A stretch of DNA of 55,565 nucleotides, taken from assembly GCA_009779995.1 (NCBI GenBank), contig WRDW01000008.1, positions 1 to 55,565 on the forward strand. The letters are read 5' to 3'. Of the stretch, positions 33,306-42,292 are shown piece by piece (positions within the stretch are counted from its first letter, which is position 1; every line of letters begins with the position of its first letter). The stretch is from Oscillospiraceae bacterium. GTDB lineage: Bacteria; Bacillota; Clostridia; Oscillospirales; Acutalibacteraceae. A program made the translations under genes and the position numbers. The notes under the pieces are model-generated. The model ran no database searches. It was not told the DNA's origin and saw only the letters and a list, made by a program, of their open reading frames with translations.

Positions 33306-34175
33306 TTATGGTATGACTTTCGAAAGCTGATACTCGATGATGTCCTGCGCGCCGGCGGATTTCAGCGCCGGGATCAGGTCGCGCACCTGGTTCTCCTCCA
33401 GCACGGTCTCGATCGCCACCCAGTCGCTGTCCCACAGCTTGGAGATCGACGGCTGCTTCATGGCCGGCAAAATGCCGAGGATCGCGCGCAGCGCGTCCTC
33501 CGGGGCGTTCATCTTCAGGCCCGCTTTGCTCCTGGCCCGCAGCGCCCCCTGCAATAGGAGAGAGACGCTTTCGAGCTTGGCTCTCTTCCAGGGGTCGTCC
33601 CAGGCGGCTTTATTCGCGTGCAGCCGTGTTGTCGATTCCAGAATCGTCGCGATGATGCGCAGCTTGTTGGCCCGCAGGGAGCTGCCGGTCTCGGTGAGCT
33701 CGGCGATGGCGTCCACCAGCTGGGGGACCTTCACCTCGGTGGCGCCCCAGGAATACTCCACCGTAGCCGTGACGCCGTGGGCGCACAGGTATTTCTTCGT
33801 CACGTTCACAAGCTCCGTGGCGATGCGCTTGCCGCCGAGATCGGCCACCTCGCGGATGCCGCTGTCCTCGGCCACGGCCAGCACCAGCCTGACCGGGTTG
33901 GAGGTGTTCTTCGAATACGGCAGGTCGGCCACCTCCACCACGTCGGCGTTGTTTTCCGTGATCCAGTCCAGGCCGCTGATACCCGCGTCCAGTATCCCCT
34001 CGTGGACATAGCGGGGAATCTCCTGGGCCCGCATGGCCAGGATTTCCAGCTCCGGGTCGTTCACCGCCGGGAAGTAGGAGCGGCTGTGCGCGGAGATGTG
34101 AAAGCCCGCCTGCTTAAACAGCTGAAAGGTGGCCTCCTGCAGGCTGCCGGTGGGTAGGCCAAGGCGCAGTTTCAT
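33306..34175 (-). CDS. hisG: ATP phosphoribosyltransferase (long form)
   Basis: 289 residues, the long, self-sufficient HisG with a C-terminal regulatory domain, so HisZ is not needed. [20 protein letters not shown] starts the fold; [17 protein letters not shown] and the PRPP-site-like [12 protein letters not shown] region fit the family. First committed step of histidine synthesis. Only hisG and hisI are here; the rest of the pathway is elsewhere. AGGAGG lies upstream of ATG 34175. Confidence 0.92.
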   Translation of the reverse strand: MKLRLGLPTGSLQEATFQLFKQAGFHISAHSRSYFPAVNDPELEILAMRAQEIPRYVHEGILDAGISGLDWITENNADVVEVADLPYSKNTSNPVRLVLAVAEDSGIREVADLGGKRIATELVNVTKKYLCAHGVTATVEYSWGATEVKVPQLVDAIAELTETGSSLRANKLRIIATILESTTRLHANKAAWDDPWKRAKLESVSLLLQGALRARSKAGLKMNAPEDALRAILGILPAMKQPSISKLWDSDWVAIETVLEENQVRDLIPALKSAGAQDIIEYQLSKVIP

Positions 34176-34250
34176 GGGGGTGTCCTCCTGGTTTGTTTTT
34201 GGGTGCATCGTTGAACTTAACAATTGCCGGGGCCTGTCATATTAGAACCT

Positions 34251-35870
34251 CTATAGCCAGCCCAGCGGCCACCGTACAATGATGACGAGCCGGTCGAATA
34301 CGACAAAGAGGATATACATCAGCGAGTCCCAAACTTCCCCGGCGGTGTCCAGCGGCGTGGGATCCTCCTGCGCCAAGGGGAGAAGCACGCTGGTTATGTT
34401 TACCTGTGCCTTGTCCTCAAGCCGCATAAACTGCGGGTATTCCGGGTTGTCGAATACGGTGTCCTCGCCGCGGGGCGCGGTTCTCCACCATTCATATAAA
34501 TTATGGAGATGATAAAAATCGCGGTGGACCATATCCTTTACGAACCATGTGTGCGCCGGCAGGGCGCAGGTGGAGGCGTCAATCTTCCGGTCCGGCGAAA
34601 GATGATTTTGCCCGCTGTCAGCCGCCTGCGCGCAGCCGGAGGGAAGCCGTTTCCCGAAAGGAGCCACGACAGCGCCCAGGGAGCCTTTCTCCGTTGCCAC
34701 CATGCCGTCGCTGGAATAGTTTTTATTCTTGCCGAGGGGCAGCAGCCCCATGTTGTAGCCCACCACAATGGCAACCTTGATTTTTTCGTTTGCCTCCCGC
34801 AGAACCTCTCCCGCGCGCAATTGCAGCGCATGATACCGGTCGATTTTTTCCAGGAAGCCCAGTTCCTCGTATTCCGGGTGGCCGTCAATCAGCCGCGCCC
34901 TGGCGGCGGGGTAGTCCTCCGGCGGGCACCAGGCCCACATGCCCGGCCAAACGGCGTAGGTCCTGCGGGTAATCTCTTCATAGATTCTGTCGAATGCGGC
35001 CCGGGGCAGGAAGGAAAGGCCGAGGGAGGCGGCGTTCAAAATGCCAATTCGATAAAGTGTCCGCATCAGGGGCAGCAGCACATTGTTTGCCCCGGGGGGC
35101 AGGTCCAGAGCGTAAATATAATCCAGCGAGCCCATATTCCTGGGGTTTAGGAAATAGTCGCCATTGAGGAAATTGCCGACCAGCTCCATGCCGAACGCGG
35201 TTGGCTGGTTATAGACGATGCTCAGGGCGTCCGGATTTTCCACGCCGAGGACGTATTTTTCGGTATAGGCCAAAAGCGGTGAGCTGGAGCCCGATATGCT
35301 GCTGATGTGCACATGCCGGTGCCCCGTGTGCGCCTTGACAAATTGGACATAGTCGTTGAGCTCGTCCGCGATTTGATAGGGGCTTTGCCGCCAGTCAAAG
35401 GGGAATCTGTAATACGCTTCGCCGGTCGGTTTCCAGTGGTAGGCCTGCCGATGGTCCATCGCCATGACCCATTCATGGCCCACGGTCACCCGCTCCAGCT
35501 GTTTGACACTGGTGCCGTCCGGCAACATCTCCAGCGGGCCGACCCATGCCCAGAACGCCGCGATGAATGCGTCCAGGAGCTTGCCCGGATGGAACGTCAG
35601 GAGCGAGGGAAGCACGTCGCTTTGCAGGAAGGGAACCAAATCGCGCACGAGGTTGTCCATCATATCGATGCCGTAATACCACATCTCATCCGGCTGGCCG
35701 TAATTCTCGACCAGGGCCCCGTGCCCGCCGGAGAGCAAAATAACCGGCACAGCCTCACATTCGCAATATTCCGGCGGAGTCTCGTTTTCTCCCGGCTCGG
35801 CGGATACGGTTGCGCCCGGCATGGCGGCAAGCATGGCCGCGCACAGCAGGACAGACAAAAGCCTCTTCAC
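34251..35870 (-). CDS. Secreted lipase/acyltransferase-like alpha/beta hydrolase
   Basis: 539 residues from a GTG at 35870, which directly precedes a Sec signal peptide (KRLLSVLLCAAMLAAMPGAT, cleavage after VSA). After a short spacer, VPVILLSGGHGALVENYG gives the oxyanion region, YRFPFDWRQSPYQIADELND matches the LCAT/PGAP1-like pattern, and HISSISGSSSPLLAYT contains a candidate nucleophile serine (the GxSxG elbow is degenerate, SGSSS). The C terminus has a hydrophobic helix (LMYILFVVFDRLVIIVRWPL), probably membrane-associated. Substrate unknown; lecithin:cholesterol acyltransferase-like enzymes act on lipids. Confidence 0.72.
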   Translation of the reverse strand: MKRLLSVLLCAAMLAAMPGATVSAEPGENETPPEYCECEAVPVILLSGGHGALVENYGQPDEMWYYGIDMMDNLVRDLVPFLQSDVLPSLLTFHPGKLLDAFIAAFWAWVGPLEMLPDGTSVKQLERVTVGHEWVMAMDHRQAYHWKPTGEAYYRFPFDWRQSPYQIADELNDYVQFVKAHTGHRHVHISSISGSSSPLLAYTEKYVLGVENPDALSIVYNQPTAFGMELVGNFLNGDYFLNPRNMGSLDYIYALDLPPGANNVLLPLMRTLYRIGILNAASLGLSFLPRAAFDRIYEEITRRTYAVWPGMWAWCPPEDYPAARARLIDGHPEYEELGFLEKIDRYHALQLRAGEVLREANEKIKVAIVVGYNMGLLPLGKNKNYSSDGMVATEKGSLGAVVAPFGKRLPSGCAQAADSGQNHLSPDRKIDASTCALPAHTWFVKDMVHRDFYHLHNLYEWWRTAPRGEDTVFDNPEYPQFMRLEDKAQVNITSVLLPLAQEDPTPLDTAGEVWDSLMYILFVVFDRLVIIVRWPLGWL

Positions 35871-35957
35871 AATGAATCCCCAATCGTATTTTATTAAAAT
35901 ACACCGCCCCCGCCACAAAACCAGTGTACCAAAAAACCCCGCCCCTGTCAAGGGCTA

Positions 35958-35986
35958 TTGCGCTTTTGCCGAAAATATGTTATGCT
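35958..35986 (+). promoter_or_regulatory. Promoter giving a predicted leaderless mRNA (TTGCGC-17-TATGCT)
   Basis: -35 TTGCGC at 35958-35963, -10 TATGCT at 35981-35986, 17-bp spacer. Seven bases on is 35993, the A of the ATG; there is no Shine-Dalgarno. Confidence 0.65.
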
Positions 35987-35992
35987 ATTCCC

Positions 35993-37165
35993 ATGGAAAA
36001 AAATTTACTGCAAAGCATTACGGATTACGCCGGGGAGGGCTGGATGCCCTTCCACATGCCGGGGCACAAGCGCGCGCCCCTGGGCGGCGGCCTGCCCTGG
36101 CAGCTGGACATCACCGAGACCGCGGGCTTCGACGACCTGAAGGACCCGCGGGGCATCCTGCGGGATCTGACCCGGCGCGCCGCCGCGCGCTGGAGCGCCG
36201 ACGAGGCCTGGATCGGCGTCAACGGGAGCACGGGGGCCATTCTGGCGGGGATACGGGCCATGACAAAGCGCGGCGACACCGTGCTGGCGGCCCGTAACTG
36301 CCATGTCTCTGTTTTCCATGCCATGGAGCTGTGCGCCCTGCGCCCGGTGTTCCTGGAGCCGGAATGGCTGCCCGCGTGGGGCGTCTACGGCGCGCTCTCT
36401 CAGCGCACCCTGGACAACGCCCTGCGCACGCACCCGGAAGCCGCGCTGTGTATCGTCACGAGCCCCACCTACGAGGGCATTCTCAGCCCCCTGGAGTGCC
36501 CCATCCCCCTGTTCGCGGACGCCGCGCACGGGGCCGCGATCGTCACCGGCAATCATGGCGCGCATCTCCCCCTGCCCCGGGCCGACCTCGCCGCCGTAAG
36601 CCTGCACAAAACCCTGCCCGCCCTCACGCAGACGGCCTTGCTGCTCTCTTGCGGCCCGCGTGTTGACCGGGAGAAGGTCTCCCGGGAGATGCGCGTGTTC
36701 CAGACCAGCAGCCCCTCCTATGTGCTGCTGGCCTCCGTGGCGCACTGCCTGGCACTGCTGGAGGAGCACCGGGAGGATTGGTTCGCCGCCTGGGAGCGGC
36801 GCCTGGACGCCTTCTATGCCCACGCCAGGCGCTGGCGCGGCCTGCGGCTGTTCAATGCTGAAAATCACGACAGGGGCAAGCTGCTTATTCATTGTGACGC
36901 CGAACACGCCGCCGCCCATCTGCGCCATTTGAAAATCGAGCCGGAATACGCACGGGGGAACCTGCTGCTGCTCATGACCTCCTGCTGCGACACCGACGAG
37001 GCCATGGCCCGCCTCACCGCCGCCCTGGACGCGCTGGACGCCCACTGCCCCCCCGCGCCGCCGCCCGCCCCGCGCCCCGCGCCGCTGCCGGAGGGCTTCC
37101 TGGATGACCCCTCGCGCTGGGCGGTGGAATATCCGCCGGGGGTGCCAACGCAAAATTTATCTTGA
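35993..37165 (+). CDS. Orn/Lys/Arg decarboxylase-family PLP protein, shortened C terminus
   Basis: 390 residues. Group III decarboxylase/YaaO-like: MPFHMPGHKRAPLG near the start, NGSTGAILA, a TSPTYEGILSPL segment, the DAAHGA aspartate site and the PLP lysine K206 in SLHKTLPALTQ. The family normally continues past the PPGIP motif; here translation ends six residues after YPPGV, so the small C-terminal domain is missing or cut. It may be a shorter subfamily or a 3' truncation. Cytoplasmic; would decarboxylate a basic amino acid. Start fits the leaderless promoter. Confidence 0.82.
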   Translation: MEKNLLQSITDYAGEGWMPFHMPGHKRAPLGGGLPWQLDITETAGFDDLKDPRGILRDLTRRAAARWSADEAWIGVNGSTGAILAGIRAMTKRGDTVLAARNCHVSVFHAMELCALRPVFLEPEWLPAWGVYGALSQRTLDNALRTHPEAALCIVTSPTYEGILSPLECPIPLFADAAHGAAIVTGNHGAHLPLPRADLAAVSLHKTLPALTQTALLLSCGPRVDREKVSREMRVFQTSSPSYVLLASVAHCLALLEEHREDWFAAWERRLDAFYAHARRWRGLRLFNAENHDRGKLLIHCDAEHAAAHLRHLKIEPEYARGNLLLLMTSCCDTDEAMARLTAALDALDAHCPPAPPPAPRPAPLPEGFLDDPSRWAVEYPPGVPTQNLS

Positions 37166-37245
37166 TCGAGTACGGGTTTCTTGACCGCACAGTGGACTGT
37201 TCGGAATATTGGGTAAATGGTACCGCGCCGCCTGAAGCGCCCGCA

Positions 37246-39552
37246 TTACGTGAAAAACCCCTCCCAGGGGTCTTTTCGCTTTAGTCTGCGCACGGCCTCG
37301 GCCATGTCAATCCCGTTCGGGGCGATTTTATCCAGCTCGCTCCACGCGATGGGCATGGAGACCGGCATCCCCGCCCGCCTGCGCACGCAGTAGGGCGCGG
37401 CGCTGGTGGCCCCCCGGGTGTTGCGCAGCCAATCCACGAAGATGCGGCCCCTGCGGCTGGCCTTGCGCACGTTGCCCGTATAGCGCTCCGGCCATTTTTC
37501 CGTCATGATGCCCACAATGCCCCTGGCATACTCACGGAAGGCCGCCCAATCCATGGCCGCTTTGAAGGGCACAACGACATGATAGCCTTTGCCGCCGCTG
37601 GTTTTGAGATAGGCCTTTAAATGCAGTCCGTCCAGGATGCTTTTTAGGTCCCGTACGCCCTGGCGTACCGCGTCCGGGCCCAGGCCCTCGTCGGGGTCCA
37701 GATCGAAGACCATCACGTCGGGACTCTCCGGGGCCTCGGCCCTGCTGCCCCACACATGGAACTCGACTGTATTCAGCTGCACCTCGCCAATCAGCCCGGC
37801 GACGTCATTTATACAATAATATCCCTCTTTCGAGCCCTCAGGGTGCTTTTTGAAGAAGCATTCGCCCTGCGCCCCCTGCGGGCATCGGATGGCGCTGAGA
37901 TATCGCCCCTCGACATGCGGCAGCATACGCGGGGCGACCTTTTGGTAGTACAGCGCCAGGTCTTTCTTCGTCACGCCGGGCGCTGCCAGCTTTTCCGGGT
38001 TGGTGATTTTTACGCCCTCGACGACGCAGCCGGCCGGGTCAGCGGGCGGCCTGCTCGCCGTAGGCGACACGACTGGAGGGAGGTCCGCCCCTACAGGTTC
38101 ATCCTCTCTCACCACCTGTTTCACGTCCTTATCCTCGCGCAGGCCCTTGAACTTCGCCTGGCGCAGCAGGCCCTCGCGCGTCCACTCGGCAAAGGCGACC
38201 TCTGCGGCGTAAGTTGGACGCAGCCAGAAGACGCTCTCCCCGGCCCTGGCCCTCGGCGCCTCCACGAACGGGGGCGTTTTTCGTATGATGGGCCTGAATT
38301 TCCCCTCAAGCATATCGATGTCGCGCTGGGAAAATCCCCCCGCGCGGCCGCAGTGGGCCAGCTTGCCCTCTTGATATACCCCCAGCAGCAGCGAGCTGAC
38401 GCCGCCCGTGCGCTTGCTTGAGATCGTGTAGCCCCCCACGACGAACTCCTGCCGCTCGCCGCACTTTAGCTTGATCCAATCGCCGTTTCGCGCGCCGGTG
38501 TAAGGTGCGTCCGCCCGCTTGCCCACGACGCCCTCCAGGCCCGCGCCCCGGGCCGCCTGTAACAGGGCCTCGCCCCGGCCCTCGATGTGCGCGCTGTAAT
38601 GCAGCGGCTCCGGCGCGCCGGCCAGCAGGTGCGCGAGAATTTCTTTGCGCCTAACCAGCGGCAATGGCCGCAGATCCTCGCCGTCCAGGGCGAGGATATC
38701 GAAGAGCATATACTGCAATTGTTTATCTTTCGGGCTTTTGATATAGCCCTGCAGGGCCTGGAAATCCGGGCGGCCCGCGCTGTCGGTCACCACCATCTCG
38801 CCGTCGAGCGCCATGGCCCGCCCGCCCGCGAACGCGACCAGGGCCTGCGCCGCGGTCTTGAATTTGTGCGCGTAGTCGCTGCCGTTTCTTGTCAGGAGCC
38901 GGGCCTTGCCGTCCTCCACAAAGCTGAGAATGCGATAGCCGTCGTATTTCAGCTCATACACCCAGCCCTCCTCCTCCGGCACGGCCTTCACGAGCTGGGC
39001 GAGCTGGGGGTCGGCGGCGGTGAAGGGGTTTTTGCTCCGCCCGGGATTGGAAGGCTTTGTTTGCCCCGGGACGTCCGGAGGCCGTCCCCTACTTTTTTCT
39101 CTCTCTTTTATCAGCAGCCAGTTCTTGCCCTTGCCGTCGTCCATGCGCACCAGCGCCCAGCGGCCCGTGAGCTTTTTGCCGAACAGCTCGATTTTGATGC
39201 TGCCGTCCTTCCATTCCAGGGCCTCATAGATACCCTCATCCCAGATGGACACCGTGCCCGCGCCGTACTGCCCCGCCGGGATGGTCCCCTCGAAGTGCCT
39301 GTACTCCAGGGGGTGGTCCTCCACCCGCACGGCCAGGCGTTTATCCGCCGGGTCGGTTGAAGGTCCCTTGGGCACGGCCCAGCTCGCCAGCGCGCCATTG
39401 TGTTCCAGGCGGAAGTCGTAATGCTCCCGCGACGCGAAATGGTGCTGGATAACAAAATGCAATTCCTTGCCGGGCTTGCCTGTTTTTCCGGCCGGCTCGC
39501 CGGTTTTGGTGAAATCGCGTTTTTCGTTGTATTGGGACAATTTGGTGGGCAT
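37246..39552 (-). CDS. ligD: ATP-dependent DNA ligase LigD (PE-LIG-POL)
   Basis: 768 residues, three domains in the order phosphoesterase (about 1-150; HHFASREHYDFRLEHNG, HFEGTIPAGQYGAG), ligase (about 175-475; adenylation K202 in ELKYDGYR, GVVGKRADAPY, WIKLKC) and polymerase/primase (about 512-768; FDLDPDEG with D617/D619, IFVDWLRN with D707). It repairs double-strand breaks with Ku. Both interdomain linkers (residues 153-173 and 484-508) are encoded by intergenic-type repeats. GAGGAG lies before the ATG; divergent from ku across 114 bp. Confidence 0.96.
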   Translation of the reverse strand: MPTKLSQYNEKRDFTKTGEPAGKTGKPGKELHFVIQHHFASREHYDFRLEHNGALASWAVPKGPSTDPADKRLAVRVEDHPLEYRHFEGTIPAGQYGAGTVSIWDEGIYEALEWKDGSIKIELFGKKLTGRWALVRMDDGKGKNWLLIKEREKSRGRPPDVPGQTKPSNPGRSKNPFTAADPQLAQLVKAVPEEEGWVYELKYDGYRILSFVEDGKARLLTRNGSDYAHKFKTAAQALVAFAGGRAMALDGEMVVTDSAGRPDFQALQGYIKSPKDKQLQYMLFDILALDGEDLRPLPLVRRKEILAHLLAGAPEPLHYSAHIEGRGEALLQAARGAGLEGVVGKRADAPYTGARNGDWIKLKCGERQEFVVGGYTISSKRTGGVSSLLLGVYQEGKLAHCGRAGGFSQRDIDMLEGKFRPIIRKTPPFVEAPRARAGESVFWLRPTYAAEVAFAEWTREGLLRQAKFKGLREDKDVKQVVREDEPVGADLPPVVSPTASRPPADPAGCVVEGVKITNPEKLAAPGVTKKDLALYYQKVAPRMLPHVEGRYLSAIRCPQGAQGECFFKKHPEGSKEGYYCINDVAGLIGEVQLNTVEFHVWGSRAEAPESPDVMVFDLDPDEGLGPDAVRQGVRDLKSILDGLHLKAYLKTSGGKGYHVVVPFKAAMDWAAFREYARGIVGIMTEKWPERYTGNVRKASRRGRIFVDWLRNTRGATSAAPYCVRRRAGMPVSMPIAWSELDKIAPNGIDMAEAVRRLKRKDPWEGFFT
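38029..38103. repeat. Repeat-derived linker in ligD (LIG-POL junction)
   Basis: Minus-strand sequence contains TGTAGGGGCGGACCTCCCTC and later GTCGCCTACGGCGAGCAGGC, like the dispersed families that otherwise lie between genes. Encodes Pro/Ala-rich residues 484-508. Confidence 0.65.
39064..39092. repeat. Family B repeat arm inside ligD (PE-LIG junction)
   Basis: Reads CCCCGGGACGTCCGGAGGCC then GTCCCCTAC, identical in core to the right arm of the intergenic element at 40517-40603. Encodes GRPPDVPG in the linker (residues 156-163). Confidence 0.85.
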
Positions 39553-39666
39553 AAATTTCTCCTCGCGGTACGGCGTGACATCGCAGCGCCGCTGAATAGA
39601 AAACAACAGCACTAGTTTCCCCGCCATTCCTCCGGGCATACTATCCCAGGAAAGGGAGGAAATATT

Positions 39667-40476
39667 ATGCCCGCGCAAAAAACCGTCCTGTCCTTCGGCC
39701 TGGTGGCCATTCCCGTCTCGCTGCACACGGCCGTGCAGGAGAACGACGTGGGCTTTCACCAATTGCACAAAGAAGATCAACAGCGCATTCGCTATAAAAA
39801 AGTCTGCGAGGGCTGCGGGAAAGAGATCCGGCAAAGCGACATCGTGAAGGGCTTCGAGTTCGAGAAGGACCGCCACGTGGTCGTAACAGATCAAGAGATG
39901 GAAGCTATCAAAACAGAAAAAGAAAAGGCAATTCAGATATTGCACTTCGTGCCGCCGGGAGAGATTTCGACGGTCAGCTGCGCCAGGGCCTGGTATGCCA
40001 TGCCCGAGCCCGGCGGCGAAAAGGCCTTCGAGCTGCTGCGCCGCGCCCTGTTGGACGAGGACAAGATCGCCATAGGCAAGACTGTGCTGGGCACGAAGGA
40101 GGCCCTCATGGCCGTGCTGGCCGGGGAGGACGGCCTTATCGTGCAGTCGCTCTACTTCGAGGACGAAATCAAAGACCCGCCCCGCGCCTACGCGCCGCCC
40201 AAGGTGGCCGCCCAGGAGATCGCCATGGCCCGCAGGCTCGTGCAGACCATGGACACCCCCTTCAATCCTGCCGATTACAAGGATGAATACCAGGCCAGGC
40301 TGAAAGCGCTGCTGGAGAGCAAAATCTCCGGCGAGGCCTTCGCGGCCCCGGCGAAATCCGGCCGCGTGAACGTGGCGGACCTGATGGAGGCCTTCCGCCA
40401 GAGCATAGAGCAGGCGGGGACGGCGGGGAAGAAGAAGCCTGCGAAAGAAACGGCGGGGAAGAAAAAGGGGAAGTAG
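39667..40476 (+). CDS. ku: Ku protein (bacterial NHEJ end-binding)
   Basis: 269 residues. The Ku core is clear: VLSFGLVAIPVSLHTAVQEN at the N terminus, then the zinc-like CEGCGKEI, VVVTDQEMEAIK and ISTVSCARAWYAMPE-type blocks. The C terminus is a Lys/Ala-rich tail (GKKKPAKETAGKKKGK) that binds DNA or LigD. Homodimeric ring loads on DNA ends and recruits LigD. GGGAGG upstream; a CATACTA box about 30 bp upstream of the ATG resembles a sporulation sigma -10, but no good -35 was found. Confidence 0.96.
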   Translation: MPAQKTVLSFGLVAIPVSLHTAVQENDVGFHQLHKEDQQRIRYKKVCEGCGKEIRQSDIVKGFEFEKDRHVVVTDQEMEAIKTEKEKAIQILHFVPPGEISTVSCARAWYAMPEPGGEKAFELLRRALLDEDKIAIGKTVLGTKEALMAVLAGEDGLIVQSLYFEDEIKDPPRAYAPPKVAAQEIAMARRLVQTMDTPFNPADYKDEYQARLKALLESKISGEAFAAPAKSGRVNVADLMEAFRQSIEQAGTAGKKKPAKETAGKKKGK

Positions 40477-40516
40477 GTGTAGAGACGCACGGCTGTACGT
40501 CTCGGCAAAGCAAAAT

Positions 40517-40603
40517 GTAGGGGACGGCCTCCGTGACGTCCCGGGCCACAAGATGACAAGCCTTGCTCTCTTCACCCAGGGACGTCCGGAGGCCGTCCCC
40601 TAC
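40517..40603. repeat. Dispersed palindromic repeat, family B (paired arms)
   Basis: GTAGGGGACGGCCTCCGTGA and inverted GGACGTCCGGAGGCCGTCCC, 87 bp. It fills much of the 310-bp gap between ku and the DivIVA-like gene; the rest of the gap holds the promoter at 40687-40715. Confidence 0.88.
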
Positions 40604-40686
40604 GGTGCGGGTGTTTCTCATCCGGCAATGCGTCTGCGCAAAAACGAGAATTTTCAATCCGGCGCGATGAAAATCGCGTTTACCTC

Positions 40687-40715
40687 TTGCATTCCCCCAC
40701 AACATGTAGTATAAT
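40687..40715 (+). promoter_or_regulatory. Promoter of the DivIVA-like operon (TTGCAT-17-TATAAT)
   Basis: -35 TTGCAT at 40687-40692, -10 TATAAT at 40710-40715, 17-bp spacer; about 70-nt leader. Confidence 0.85.
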
Positions 40716-40788
40716 ATACCCTGGATAAACGCAAGATTCTTCTTCTGCCAAAGCGCAGCGTGCTGTCGCGATGAAAAGAAAGGTGTGG

Positions 40789-41556
40789 ATGGCGCCAATG
40801 AAGGAAGAGTACGTCCCCAACGAAAAGTACAGGAACATGTTCGGCGTGGAGCGCAACGGCTACGGCTGCGAGCGCGTGGACCTGTACCTGGCCCAGCTGG
40901 AAGTCGCGTTCAAAAAAATCCGCGAGGACAACCGCAGCCTGAAGCGCGGCCTGAGCGACCAGCAGATGGCCGCCGCGCAGGCGGGGCAGCAGACGCAGCA
41001 GGGCTTCAGCCTCTATTCGCCCGAGAACAACGAGCTGGCCCTGCAGCTCGAGCAGCAGGGGCAGTACATCATGCAGCTGCAGGCCCAGCTGGCCGAGCAG
41101 CAGGACCGCAACCAGCGCATGGGCGCGCAAATGGCCCAGATGGTGCCCCCGCAGGGGCAGATGATGCAGGGCGACCCCCACGCCGCGGAGGCCCTCATGG
41201 CGCAGATCGCCGCCCTGCGCGGCGAGGCTGACGCCCTGCGCCGCCAGCTGCTCACGCAGCCTCCCGCCCCCACGGTTATGCCCGCCGCCGCGGCCTTCAG
41301 CGAGGAGGACCAGCAGGGGCTCATCGGCAAGGTGCTGGTGGAGGCGCGCGCCCAGGCAGAGGAGCTTGTACGCACGGCCAAACAGGAGGCCGACGCCATG
41401 ACCTACAAGGCCCGCCAGCGGGTGGACCAGCTGCGCGCCGAGCAGGAGCGCGTGCAGAGCCAGCTGCAGGGCATCTCCTATGGCCTGCGCAATATACTGC
41501 GCGAGAGCGCCGGCGCCGAGTATCAACAGCGGGGTGAGGAATTTGCCGCTTCTTAA
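40789..41556 (+). CDS. DivIVA-like coiled-coil protein
   Basis: 255 residues. The N terminus has FGVERNGYGCERVDLYLAQL, resembling the DivIVA/GpsB membrane-binding entry (F-x-V-x-x-x-G-Y-x-x-x-x-V-D), followed by heptad-rich, Gln-rich coiled coil (EQQGQYIMQLQAQLAEQQD) and a C-terminal helix with Ala/Glu/Lys heptads (ARAQAEELVRTAKQEADAMT). Likely a polar or septal scaffold, but shorter and more Gln-rich than classical DivIVA. Two ATGs (40771, 40789, 40798) compete; AAAGG 10 nt before 40789 favours it. First gene of an operon. Confidence 0.75.
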   Translation: MAPMKEEYVPNEKYRNMFGVERNGYGCERVDLYLAQLEVAFKKIREDNRSLKRGLSDQQMAAAQAGQQTQQGFSLYSPENNELALQLEQQGQYIMQLQAQLAEQQDRNQRMGAQMAQMVPPQGQMMQGDPHAAEALMAQIAALRGEADALRRQLLTQPPAPTVMPAAAAFSEEDQQGLIGKVLVEARAQAEELVRTAKQEADAMTYKARQRVDQLRAEQERVQSQLQGISYGLRNILRESAGAEYQQRGEEFAAS

Positions 41557-42292
41557 TGTATTGCCAAAAAGAAAGAACATAGCCCCGGAGGATGCGTCCC
41601 ATTCCCCCGAGGGCCGGGCCATGCTGGAGGAGATCGACAAGCTGGCCGGCGACGTGCTCTCGGCCGAGGCCGCCAAGCCTCCCCCCGAGCCCATGAGCGA
41701 GAAATACGCCCGGAACATGCGCAAGACGGCGGACGCATTCTACATCATCACTGTAATTTTCAGCATATTGCTGGGGATCGCGCTGTTGCTGAACACCTTC
41801 GCGGCAGACGGCGTGTTCGGGCTGCGCTTTTTTGTGGAGCCCACGAAGGTGATGCTGGGGCAGGTGCCCTACGGCTCGCTGCTGGTCACCGTTACCCGCC
41901 CCAGCAGCCGCATCGCCCCCGGGGACATCATCACCTACTACGCCCTGCCGGGCGACCCAGGCAGCCGCCTGACCCGCATCGTGGACGAGCGCCTGGAGAA
42001 CGGCGGCATCCCGCTGTTCCGCACCAAGCCCGCCGGGGACGCCGCGCCCGACAGCATGACCATCAATATGACGCACATCCTGGGGGTGAAGCTGCTCGTG
42101 ATCCCCTACGCGGGGCATGTGATCTCCTTCATGCAGACCTACGCCTGGGGCTTCGCCGTGCTGGCGGGGGCGCTGTGCGCGGCGGCGGCGGCGCTGCGCG
42201 CCTGGGCGGCCCGCGAGCGCCCCGGCCTGAAACACAAAAAAAGCAAGCGCGCGAAAAAGAGACGCAAGGGGCGTGTGCTTCATGCCTCTTAA
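41534..42292 (+). CDS. Signal-peptidase-like (SipW-type) membrane protein lacking the catalytic residues
   Basis: About 252 residues; the start is uncertain (GTG 41534 or later TTG/ATG). TM1 is AFYIITVIFSILLGIALLL, a second TM (WGFAVLAGALCAAAAAL) is near the end with a Lys/Arg tail (KHKKSKRAKKRRKGR). The middle aligns with ER-type signal peptidases: VMLGQVPYGSLLVTV matches the SMEP...GS loop, GDIITYY, LFRTK..GD and VIPYAGHVI. The Ser of SM is Val, and the TH-R catalytic His is missing (LTRIV). So probably a non-catalytic relative. Overlaps the DivIVA-like gene and the next gene. Confidence 0.7.
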   Translation: MRNLPLLNVLPKRKNIAPEDASHSPEGRAMLEEIDKLAGDVLSAEAAKPPPEPMSEKYARNMRKTADAFYIITVIFSILLGIALLLNTFAADGVFGLRFFVEPTKVMLGQVPYGSLLVTVTRPSSRIAPGDIITYYALPGDPGSRLTRIVDERLENGGIPLFRTKPAGDAAPDSMTINMTHILGVKLLVIPYAGHVISFMQTYAWGFAVLAGALCAAAAALRAWAARERPGLKHKKSKRAKKRRKGRVLHAS

